From Zarea fungicola (lineage: Eukaryota; Ascomycota; Sordariomycetes; Hypocreales; Cordycipitaceae), in assembly GCA_900169235.1 (NCBI GenBank), contig FWCC01000278.1, positions 1-64,000 on the forward strand: a stretch of DNA of 64,000 bases, in the 5' to 3' direction. Shown here piece by piece: positions 10,901 through 21,200 of this stretch; positions within the stretch are counted from its first letter, which is position 1; each line of letters opens with the position of its first letter. The translations under genes were made by a program, and so were the position numbers. The notes under the pieces were generated by a model that did not search any database, had not been told where the DNA came from, and worked only from the letters and a program-made list of their open reading frames with translations.

Positions 10901-11830
10901 ATGGCAAACCAGTTCCAGAACAAATACGCAATTGTTACTGGTGCATCCAGGGGTATCGGCTTCTCCATTGCTTTGCTACTTGCGCACAGGGGGGCAAAAG
11001 GGGTACGTCTTGAACTTGGAAAAAAAATTGTAATGTGATAAAGTGAAAAGCGGATTTCTATTAATGCTGAAAACAATCCAGATTGCCATTACCTATGCAG
11101 CCAATGAGGATGCCGCAAAAGACGCTGTTGCCTCAATCCGAGCTTGTGGCGCTGAGGCGGTTGCGATCCGTGCGAATATCCTCGATGACGGCGTTGGAGA
11201 GGCAATCATACGTGATGCTTTGAAAGGTTTAAAAACTGACATTATACATATATTAATCAATAATGCGGCTCTGTTAGTAGCAAGTCTACAACTCAACACA
11301 AACGGTAGTGCTAATCACGATATAGTGCTACATCTGAACACTTGATTCCTATTCTAGATGTAACGGAGAAAAACTTTGACAACCTTTTCCACGCTAATGT
11401 GAGGGCACCACTCCTCACAACGAGGGCTGTTCTTCCATATATGCCCCATGAAGGAGGCAGAATCATCAACATGAGCTCCGTAACCGCAAAGCAGGCAGCT
11501 GAAGATCCAGGAATTGTGTATGGCGCTAGTAAAGCAGCACTAAATAGTATAACCAGATCCATGGCAGGAGCACTAGCGGCAAAGAAAAATATCACCATCA
11601 ATTCGATCAGCGTCGGGCCGACCAGAACTCCTGCAATGGCGAATGCTTTGGCAAGGCTCCCAAGAGCTTATACCGAGGCTTTTGAGAATTACGCCACTGT
11701 TGCAAAGCGACTGGCAGAACCAGAAGAAATTGCAACAATTGTGGCCTTTATAGCCAGTGAAGATGCTGGATGGATAAATGGTGCTAGTGTACCAGCGAAT
11801 GGGGGGGCTATTTTACTTGCTGAGGGCTAA
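10901..11830 (+). CDS. Short-chain dehydrogenase/reductase (SDR), cluster border gene
   Basis: Three exons give 265 residues: 10901-11002, 11082-11272, 11326-11830. The introns begin GTACGT and GTTAGT and end CCAG and ATAG, and the joins restore the frame exactly. The classical SDR features are present: IVTGASRGIG cofactor motif near residues 11-20, NNAA motif, INMSS with the catalytic Ser, YGASK with Tyr-x3-Lys, and a C-terminal GASVPANGG block typical of FabG-like enzymes. It should reduce or oxidise a carbonyl/alcohol with NAD(P)(H) in the cytosol. Its position beside the enoyl reductase suggests tailoring of the cluster product, but it lacks the CGCCGAA promoter sites of its neighbours, so membership is an inference. 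Confidence 0.85.
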
Positions 11831-12543
11831 AAGTCTTGATCCAAGTTTCTGATACCGAATGAGCTTGACATTGCGAACTTACTAGCCAGTTTATAAAGCA
11901 ATGGTATCAGCTGTTTGCATACATCGAGTCTGATGGTGCCAGATAAAAGGTTCCAATTGATCCCGAATAATGAAATGGCCAAGCTTGTTCACTAGCGACT
12001 TTAAACTGAGACCAAATTTCACCGGAAACTCAACAAACCGGACTTGTTGCGGCAGCTAGCTAACCAGAGGGCCTAAACTTACATCCAGCGTGTTTCAACC
12101 GGGTGCAAGCGAGAGCTGTGGAGGCTTAGCGCACTAAAAGGAATAGTATATGTATTACTGACGTAATTACTATGTAATAATTGCCTTTCAAAGTAAGACG
12201 AATTTATATCCGGTGGCCATGTTTGTACGCGGCCGATTGTAGATTTCGGCGTGGCTGGCTCGCCGAAGAGCGCCGAACTCCACCGATGATGATGCTCTTC
12301 ATCCGTTCAAAGCTCAGGTCGTGTCAGAGGGAACTGCCATGAGTGAGAATTGTGGCGAAACCTGCCATAGTCCAGAAGTGCCGTGTAACGAGTTGTTCAA
12401 TAGACTTGGAGAACCCGGGAGAATAGACTGACGGGTTCTGCTAACCCCAGGGCTATTTATTGCCACGTAAATAATTCCCTGCCTTGCGCAAGTCTTAATC
12501 ACACATTTAGCCCAAGGCGAAGAAACAAAAACTGTAGCATACA
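11831..12543. other. Promoter region of the trans-enoyl reductase gene
   Basis: No gene. It carries the triple CGCCGAA/TTCGGCG site (12245-12277) about 270 bases before the enoyl reductase ATG. The upstream half is the 3' flank of the SDR. Confidence 0.5.
12245..12277. promoter_or_regulatory. Candidate cluster operator: TTCGGCG plus direct repeat CGCCGAA-N3-CGCCGAA
   Basis: TTCGGCG at 12245-12251 is followed by CGCCGAA at 12261-12267 and again at 12271-12277 (10-bp period, GAG spacer). The same direct repeat occurs before the Diels-Alderase gene. Regulator identity is unproven; the AflR-like protein at 38739 is the obvious candidate. Confidence 0.5.
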
Positions 12544-13695
12544 ATGACCACTGCTACAACCGCTACTCAGACCGCGATTGTAGGCGGTGCGGACGGAGAC
12601 ATTGTTCTCTCTCATTCGGCGCCTCTCCCGCCATCGCCACTCGAGGATGATCAAGTCGCAATTTCCGTTCGCGCTGTTTCACTGAACCCAGTCGACACTA
12701 AAATGACTGGCGGGTATCATACGGCTGGTGCCATCTCTGGGTGCGAATTTGCTGGCATTGTTACTGATGTCGGGCGGACTGCAATGAGCGACTGGGACAT
12801 CAGCGTGGGCGACCGTGTAACTGCCGCCATTATGGGTATGAATCCTCTGCGGCCTCGGATCGGTGCTTTTGCCGAACATAGCGTTGCCCCAGCTCGATGT
12901 GTTCTGAAGATGCGCGACGACTGGGACTTTGCAAAGTCTGCTGGCATTGGCAACGCCTGGTATACAATGGGCTGGGCTCTATTTCACGTCATGGGGCTCC
13001 CCGCTGGACCGGCGTTGGAGCCTCTCAATAGTGATCTTAAACCGCCCAAATTGGATGGCCCCAGGATCGAGATCAATAACTTTGACGGGTCAAACACAAA
13101 GAAGATGATTGTCCTTGTCAGCGGAGGATCAAGCTCCACGGGTACATGTGCCATTCAGCTGCTAAAAATGGCCGGCTTCCGTGTCGTGGCTACGTGCTCT
13201 GAGCGCAACTTTGACCTAGTACGGTCATATGGCGCAGATGCCGTCTTTGATCACTCTTCAACTACAATTGCTGCTGATATCAAAGCCTACACTGGCAATG
13301 GTTTGCGCCTCGCCCTCGACTGCATCACAACACTCGAAACTACACAGCTGTGCTACGACCTCATTCGTCGAACTGGTGGACGTTACGTGGCGCTTGACCC
13401 ATACAGCGAAGCTATCGCTTCTACCAGAGCGGCCATCAAGGCGGACTGGGTTTTTGGCCCTGAACTGATTGGAGAGGAGATTGCCTGGCCGGCGCCACAC
13501 GGCCGTCCAGCAAACCCAGCCGCCAGGAAGTTCTGTGACACGTGGAATCGAACGCTTCAGCGTCTGCTCGATGAAGGCAAGATTCGTACACATGCTCAGC
13601 TGGTGCGTGATACTGGTCTCGCGGGTGCTTTGGAAGGGTTTGAAGAGATTCTCGCAAAGAAGGTTTCTGGTCAGAAATTGACCTATACATTGTAG
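12544..13695 (+). CDS. Trans-acting enoyl reductase (LovC/TenC/CghC-type MDR protein)
   Basis: An intronless 383-residue medium-chain dehydrogenase/reductase without zinc ligands. It has the GroES-like N-terminal half (VSLNPVDTKMTGGYHTAG, GCEFAGIVTDVG) and a Rossmann half with VSGGSSSTGTCAIQLLKMAG and the following CSERNFDLVRSYGADAVFDH typical of PKS-partner enoyl reductases. Length and layout match LovC-like proteins. The partner synthase at 15286-27644 shows no convincing ER motif of its own between its MT and KR domains. The role would be NADPH-dependent reduction of chosen double bonds on the growing ACP-bound chain, acting in trans. The promoter holds the strongest CGCCGAA array of the window. 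Role confidence is high from family and context. Confidence 0.9.
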   Translation: MTTATTATQTAIVGGADGDIVLSHSAPLPPSPLEDDQVAISVRAVSLNPVDTKMTGGYHTAGAISGCEFAGIVTDVGRTAMSDWDISVGDRVTAAIMGMNPLRPRIGAFAEHSVAPARCVLKMRDDWDFAKSAGIGNAWYTMGWALFHVMGLPAGPALEPLNSDLKPPKLDGPRIEINNFDGSNTKKMIVLVSGGSSSTGTCAIQLLKMAGFRVVATCSERNFDLVRSYGADAVFDHSSTTIAADIKAYTGNGLRLALDCITTLETTQLCYDLIRRTGGRYVALDPYSEAIASTRAAIKADWVFGPELIGEEIAWPAPHGRPANPAARKFCDTWNRTLQRLLDEGKIRTHAQLVRDTGLAGALEGFEEILAKKVSGQKLTYTL

Positions 13696-14083
13696 GGCCA
13701 TTTTTGGACACTATTGGCTGGATATGGAAAGTAGATGCTTAGCAATAACATACATTCATGTCGATTTGTCTCCGCATTCCTTAGTACTGTAACCATTCAG
13801 TGGCAAAAGTAAAATCGTAAAATGCGCGCTGACCCCAAAGAGGCGACTCTTCGGCAGTCTATGCCAATACCCGGCCGTGGCGGGCTTGCAGTCTTACGGG
13901 GTAATTCGGCGCAATGTAACTCCAACTGCACGGTGGTCCAAGTCTAGCTACCAATTTCCCCCCTTGTTCGACTCCCCCTCTGCAGTTGCCCCTAGATCCA
14001 TTTAACTAAAAAGATACGCTGCAGCAATCTGTGACCCTACATAGCAGGCATCCGGCTTTAGCACAACCTCCTTTTGCAATCCA
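13696..14083. other. Promoter region of the aldolase gene
   Basis: No gene; holds TTCGGCA (13850-13856) and TTCGGCG (13905-13911) about 180-230 bases before the aldolase start. Confidence 0.45.
13850..13911. promoter_or_regulatory. Two TTCGGC(A/G) sites upstream of the aldolase
   Basis: TTCGGCA at 13850-13856 and TTCGGCG at 13905-13911, same core as in the enoyl reductase and Diels-Alderase promoters but not in the tight 10-bp arrangement. Confidence 0.35.
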
Positions 14084-14959
14084 ATGCCTCTACACGATAA
14101 CACGTTGGTCACCAAGGCCTCTGCCGGCCGTCTATGCAAGGTAGATACCTCTTACAGCCCTTCTCAGAATAAATGGCCATTTATAGAACTGATTGTATTT
14201 TAGGCGTTTGGTGTCAGGTTCGTTACGAACCCATTAGTGGTACAGATTGCTAGAAATGCAGGATTCGATGCTCTTTTCATAGACCTCGAGCACTCTACAT
14301 TATCAATTGCGGACGCCAGCGCCATTGCATGTGCTGGGCTTTTGAGTGGTATAACCCCATTTGCTCGCGTTCCCTATCAGTGCGGCATGGGCTTCGTCCA
14401 GCAACTTCTCGATGCTGGAGCCATGGGCATAATATTCCCACATATTCACACAGCTGCAGATGCCAGGGCGGCAGTGAATATCTGCAAGTTTCCACCTACT
14501 GGTAAGCGGTCAATGTGGGGACAGCAACCTGTCTTGGATATGCGTGTCACGCCGTTGTACAAGATTGTCGACGTATGCGATACGTCGGCGTCATCAGTTG
14601 TCGTCATGATCGAGGCAGAGGATAGTATTAAAAACGTCGACTCAATCGCCGCGGTTGAGGGGGTAGATGTTCTTCTTGTTGGATGTATCGACTTGACTAC
14701 TGACATGGGAATCCCTGGCAAGTTTGAGTCGGACAGGTTTTGCGCAGCCCTGAAGGCAGTGAGCAACGCTTGTCGACGGCATGGGAAAATCATGGGGATA
14801 GCGGGACTTTACAATAACAAGAGGCTGCAAGACTGGGCCATTAATACTCTGCAGGTGAGGTTTATCCTCTGCCAGCAAGATTCGAATGTTCTCGCGTTGG
14901 GTGCTATTGAGTGTGCAGCCGGCGTCACCGCCGTTGATAGGACTGTTCTCCCCAACTGA
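14084..14959 (+). CDS. HpcH/HpaI-family aldolase (CghB-like role proposed)
   Basis: Two exons (14084-14140, 14204-14959; intron GTAGAT...TTTTAG) give 270 residues. The first exon MPLHDNTLVTK... joins cleanly to AFGVRFVTNPLVVQIAR, the normal start of these proteins; a later non-ATG start at 14237 would lose this block. Conserved features are GFDALFIDLEHS (active-site His), FARVP (Arg), VVMIEAEDS (metal Glu) and LLVGCIDLTTDMG (metal Asp). These class II enzymes do reversible pyruvate aldol reactions. In the Sch 210972 pathway a member makes 4-hydroxy-4-methyl-2-oxoglutarate for the amino acid unit. Since it sits between the enoyl reductase and synthase genes, a building-block role is likely here, though the substrate cannot be read from sequence. 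Confidence 0.85.
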
Positions 14960-15285
14960 GCATGTCAACTGGTCCGTGGAATATAGATATAGTTCGTTCA
15001 CTATGTAAAATGAATATTCTTCATATATGATTTATTTTTTCTTGATTGAATCGGTGACTGTTCCTTACTGTTCCCAACGTTGCTGCTCCAAGTTGCATTG
15101 CAAGGCTACTGGGAGATACTTTCAATATGAGACAATTGAGATTCTAACGGTAGAACAATCTTATATCTTGACGCAAGTTTCATTAATACTGAAAAAAAAA
15201 CTCCAAATACAATTTCTTGCGGAAGTAGTTAAGCCATCTCATACCAATCAAATCTGACGCGCAAAGCACAATTTAAAGAGAACCT
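14960..15285. other. Convergent 3' intergenic region
   Basis: AT-rich spacer between the converging aldolase and PKS-NRPS genes; only terminator/poly(A) functions expected. Confidence 0.5.
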
Positions 15286-18200
15286 CTAACGCCTGGTTTC
15301 AATCTTATTTCCCTTATCATCCTCGACAGTCAAATTCTGTGATGTAAAGAACCACTCAAACAATCCAGCCCGTTTGCACAACCCAACCCAGTGAAGAACG
15401 GACACTACCGGCAAGCTAAGAAGCTCGCGATTCTCGTGTTGGCCAAACATTTCCTCAGCACATGCTGCAAGAGCATCGGTTCGCATCCTTTCTGTGCCAG
15501 GGTGATTGACAACTCTCATACCGAGATTAGTACTCTCTGCAACGGTGGCTCGAGTCACTGCCTCGGCAACTCTTCCCACGGAGGTCAAATCAATGACGCC
15601 GCCAAAGCTTGAAAATCCTGGCCGTACACCAAGCGCCTTCGAAAGCGACAGCATGCTATAAGCCATTGCAGCTTCGGTATTGGCCATGCTATCAGCACTG
15701 ACCATGACTTCATTTACTTCAGTCGGCCGATGAACCGTGATCTGAAGGCCAGTCTCGCGTGATACGCTGGAAAAGTAGCCTTCGGCCACCCATTTTGATG
15801 CCATGTATCCATCACCAGGACTTGGGCATGGCAAGGAAACATTCTCGTCGGATGCGTATTTACAGACGCCGCCAGAGCTCATAACATGAAGTTTTGCTCC
15901 AGTTCGAAGGCAAAGTCTCGCAAGAGCCTTGGCAGTGCCTACGTTGACCGGCTTGACGACCTCGTAACCATCCCAGAAGTTGCGATCAGCCGCGCAATGT
16001 AGAACAATGTCAATATTTCCAAGTTCATCATCTGCTGGTATAGTTGGCAAATCAGCAGAGAGAACTTGAACCTTTTTGTGAATGTCAGGGAAGACATTGG
16101 CCATATCGCGCCCGTCAACTGGGCGAACCAGGCATACCACACGCGAGATGCGGTCATCCTCTGCAAGAAGACGAGTGACACAGCGTCCGAGAGAACCAGT
16201 AGCTCCAGTGATAAGAACTGATAGTCCATGATCAGGGTCGGAGATCTTTTGATGCCATTTGGTCTTGTCTTCTGCATCAAGCCCCATCTCTTTATCCCAA
16301 TTAATACTACCAATATGACCTTGCAACAGTGCAGCCATGCTACACAGTTCTGAGGCGCTCATCATTTTGCTCAATTTTGGCGCATCAATGAAGTCTTGTC
16401 TAATGGCGACTTGTAGCTTGACAAGGAGGAGGGAGTTTCCCCCAGACTGGAAAAAGTCGGATCGAGGGCCAAATCCTGCCGCTCCACTGAGAGGAGGAAG
16501 CAACCTCTCCCAAAGCTTTGCAAGACGTCTTTCTGTGGAGTTTAGATTCTCGAATTGTGGATGTACAGAGTCTCCCATCTTGGGGAGCTCAAGAGCCTGC
16601 ACCGCTCTGCGATCAACCTTGTAGTGCGGCGTGAGAGGAAGCTTTTCAAGGGGTACAATAACTGACGGGCACATATATGGCGGCAGGCGAAGTGGTAGGA
16701 GTGCTCGAAGTCTTTCAATAATTCCCCAACGCTCCTGTTCACTCGCTAGTTTGCGGTCCACGACAACATGAGCGGCAAGGAATGCATCCTGTCCCTCCCC
16801 GCGCAGTGTCGCAATGACGTCGGTAATTGCACCATTCGATTCTTGAACCACAACGCTTTCAATTTCTGCAAGTTCGATACGTAGACCACGTAGTTTGACC
16901 TGTGTGTCGCCTGCGATACGCCCCTCGACAGTAAGATAGCCGTTGCAGCTGAGTCTCCCGTAGTCACCAGTTCGGTACATTCTTGTCCAGCCCTTGTCAG
17001 ATCTTTGAGTCAGGGTGTCCTTGATAAATGATTTCTCAGTCATCTCTAATTGGTTCAAATATTCGTTAGAACCGACGGCAGGGCCGCCGATCACGATTTC
17101 GCCGGGTGCACCATTGGGAAGCGGCTGCATGGCATCATCGACAATGTACACAGTATAATTCGGAAGAGGCCTTCCCGGAACAGGAACTCTTAAATCCGGA
17201 TTTCGAACATTTGCTTCTCCCTTCATGGCTGATATGGTTGACTCCGTCGGCCCATAACTGGTGAATACTTTCAAGTCTGGGATAGCTTTGCATGCTCTGC
17301 GGAAACCGTCGAGGACCGACGGACCCGCGCGTTCGCCACCAAACCACGCGGCCTTCCATGTGCTACATTTGTGGAGAGTGTCAGGAGCGAATCGGAACCA
17401 CATCTCGTACTCGGACGGAGTGGCCTGTGTCATTGTCACCCCGTTCTCGACCATTATCCGCGTCACCTCTGCAGGATCGCCACGTGCCTCGGCCGGAACA
17501 ACAAACAGAGAGCCACCAGTAGTCAATGCGGCGAATATTTGCACGAGGGAAGCATCAAAACTGAGAGCAGTTTGCTGCAGCACAACATCTGCCATAGCTC
17601 CGACAGACCACTCGGTGTGATAGCCTTCAAGGTTTGTGCTTAGGCCAGCGTGCTTGACGACGATGCCCTTCGGAGTGCCTGTCGAACCACTAGTAAAAAT
17701 TATGTATGCGGCCATGTCAGGTAACGCTACAGTTTCCAACCTCGCGGAATCTGTCAATCTAGGTAGCTGTGATACGTCAATTAAAACCACACTCTTATTC
17801 TCGCAGATTTCGTTGACCTGGCTGGCTGTTTCGGCATCCATTAGGATAGCGGCAGGTTGGGCAGCCTCAATGTTGCTCCTTAGTCGCGGGGTTCCATTAC
17901 GCAGATCTAGAGGCATGTACACTGCGCCGATGCGCAGTATGGCAAGCAGCGAACATATCCAGTCTGCTGAGGGCATTTGGAACACGCCCACAATGGACTG
18001 TCCATTGCTCATGGGCAACATTTGGCGAAGAGAGCTTGCAATGCTTTCGATTCGTTGGTCCATCTCCAAGTAGGTAAGGGAGCGACCGTATCCATCCTTC
18101 AGTGCTGGTGAGTTTGGATTCTCCGCAATAACCTGATCGATGCGGTGAGCTGTGGTTGCGGGCCACTTCTGTACCAACTTGGATCCTGATTTTTTACGAA

Positions 18201-21200
18201 AATTATTAGCGTTTTGTGTTGAGGCAAAATTCTCCAGCTAACGTACCATTTCCAATATTGAGGTCTCGCTTGACATCTTCCATGTCCCATCTCGGCAGCG
18301 ACTGAACAGCAAGTTTGTCTCCATGTGCCACCACATGCTTCAACAAATTTACATAGCTATTCAGGAGAAGCTCAGCAGCTGATTGGTCATAGAGTGACTT
18401 CTGCACGTGCATAGCAACCATGGCTCCGTCATTACCTTCCATGATTTCCAAGCACACGTCATATCCGCTCTTGGACGTATGCCAAGATTCTTGCCCAATC
18501 TTGCACCCAATCCAGTTTTTGTTTGCTTGATCTTGGACGACTAGGCGATAATCCATAAATATTTGGAATATTGGTGCCCATGAATTGACCCTTGGAATCT
18601 CGAGCTCATCTAGAAGCAAGTCGAATGGCAAATCAGAGTGCTCTAGAGCGGCATAGGCTCTGTCTCGAGCAGCCTCAATCGCTTTTCCGAATGACTGCTT
18701 ATCAGAGCGGTCAAAACGTACAGGAAGTACATTCAGGAAGTTCCCGATGCTGCCCATGAATTTACTGTCCAGTCTGTTGGCATCTGCAAGTCCGATGAAC
18801 ACCTTATCCGTTGTTGAGGCAGGTAGATGCCGGAAAACCAGGGCTTGGAGCGCTGCAAGGTAGCCGTGAAAAGCAGTAGCCTGGTGACTTCTGGCAAGCT
18901 GTTTCATTTTACTGGTAACTTCGGGAGGCAAATGAGTCTTTACAACGTGCGTATCGTAACGTTCAAGTGGTAGGCGCACTTGCGTACGAGCGAACGAAAA
19001 CAGCTCAATCGGGCCAGTACAGGCGGCTTTCGGAATAATATTGCGATGATGATTGATGGAAGACTTGAGCTTGCCACTCTCATATGCCATGTGCTGTTGA
19101 GCCCCAAAGGATCGGGCTTGCGAGGCCTCGTTTAACGTATTAATCCGCTTTCCAGGACTATTATAAGCTTGCTGGATATCGAGCATTAATACGCTAAAGC
19201 TATGGCCATCCATGGAAATGTGATGAGATCCAATGATGAGGAAATGCTCGGTATCTGAGAGGGATAACAGCCGCAAGCGAAGGGGCGCCCAGTCGCCGAG
19301 GTCCCATACGTGCTTATGCATTGCGTCCAGTTCTTGGAATGCCTCCTCAGGCGAGCTAACCGAGGCAGTTTCAAGCCGTGCGAGTGGTCTAGACAGAATA
19401 CCCTGAGTTGGCGTATTGGTTCCATCTTTGGACCAGAAGAAACGCGTGCGCAATGCTTCATGGCGTTGTATGACTGAGTGAAAAGCTTTGGACAGGTCGT
19501 CCACTCGAATTTGGCCCGTCAGTCTGGTCAAATATGCGATATTGAACGTTGTTGGATCGTCAACGTAGTGGTTGAGGGTCCAAAATCGACTCTGGCCAAA
19601 CGTCATCTGTTCCGAATGCTCTGTGGCGGATTGAATAACTCGTTCGCGCCAACTTTGGCTTGTTAATTCCTGGTGCGACTGGAGCTTAATATACAGCTGA
19701 GACTGTTGGCTGAGAATATCTTTGTCAGTCCCCATGGGAGTTTCCAGCGGTGTTCCTTCAATGGTCTCGGCTGGCGTGCCCGACATTGGTGAACTCGCTG
19801 TGTCTATGGGACTGTATGATGAATTGTCCTCTTCAGACTGTTCTGCGCTATCGATGCTTGTCATGGGCTTTGAAGCTATCGCTGGCGTTCGTACTTCTGC
19901 TTTATTTGGTTCTTCATTGCCAGCCCTGGCAACTTTGCTAGAGTCCGCATTTTCCTCCATAACTTTGTCGACAATGTGCTCAACTAACACTGCGATCGTC
20001 GTTCCCGGGCCAAGGATCTTGAGAACAGGTACATCGACGTCCAGCTCCTTCAGGAACCACGTCCTCACATCGACAGCCATTATTGAGTCGGCGCCAAGTT
20101 CCACCAGAGACGCCATATTGTCGATAGTTTCAGCCGATGACATGAGAAGGATGCGTTTGAGTCGGTCGGTAAATGCCTGCTGAACAACATCCACCGCCTC
20201 GTCGCGCGACTTAACGGTGGCAAGTCGGACGCGCGGTTTAACCATCTGGCTGCTTCCATCGGCTTGACCAGCACCGCTCATCTCATGGTCCTGAAGAAGG
20301 AAATGCTTGAATCGGGGATCCATTCGCAACTGCGGTTGGACATTTGGAGTATCGTGGTATGGCTGAATGCCAGCGACAACTTCAGAGGCACTCTTGTTGT
20401 CAGGTCGACCCGCAAGAATGGCTTCCGCAAACTGCTGGTGCAGGTCCTGCTCAGACATGTTGCGATAACCAAGATTGGTAAAGTGATCCTTGTCTAAATT
20501 AGAGCGCTCAAAGAAGCCCATACCTGAGACACAACCAATGGCCATATCAGATCCAGGCACACCTCGAATATCGCGCCGTTGAGCCGCGAGTGCATTCATG
20601 AACAAGTTTGCCATGACATATGTAGACTGGCCAGTGTTGCCTCCAACGTGCGCGAGGGAAGTGAAAAGGATAAAAAAGTCCAACGGCGTATCATAGAATA
20701 TCTCATCCAAATAGAGGCTACCTTCGACTTTGGGTGGCATTGTCCTTTCTAGCGAAGCAAACTCCACATCATCAAACATGCAATCTTCGAGAATCATTGC
20801 ACCATTAGCAACGCCAACGACGGTAGGCATCTCGCGGCGGATAGTGTCGTAGCTTGTGCGAAGCGACTCCCTTTTGGTGATATCGATTGCCATAGGCTTG
20901 ACAGTTGCGCCCTGGGCGGCCATTTCTTCGATGTATCGAGGGTCAACCCTTGGCGATCGACTACTAAGAACGACATTTCGTGCTCCGTGTGCCACCATCC
21001 ACCGACAGATCGACTGGCCAAGCTCACCGGACAAGCCAAGGAGGAGGTAAGTGCCGTCCGCACGGAATATGGTACCGTGGTCAATTGGCCGCAAAGACAC
21101 TTCCACAGACTTGACCTTCCAGTCAACAATGCTCAATTGACCTTCAAGAGCCCTATGCTCGCCAACTTTGTTGAGTGAGATGACTTGTGGTGGCCCAGAG

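Noticed and set aside
13258..13701. 147-codon antisense frame over the enoyl reductase
   Set aside because: Shadow of the coding strand; the enoyl reductase is clear by motif content.
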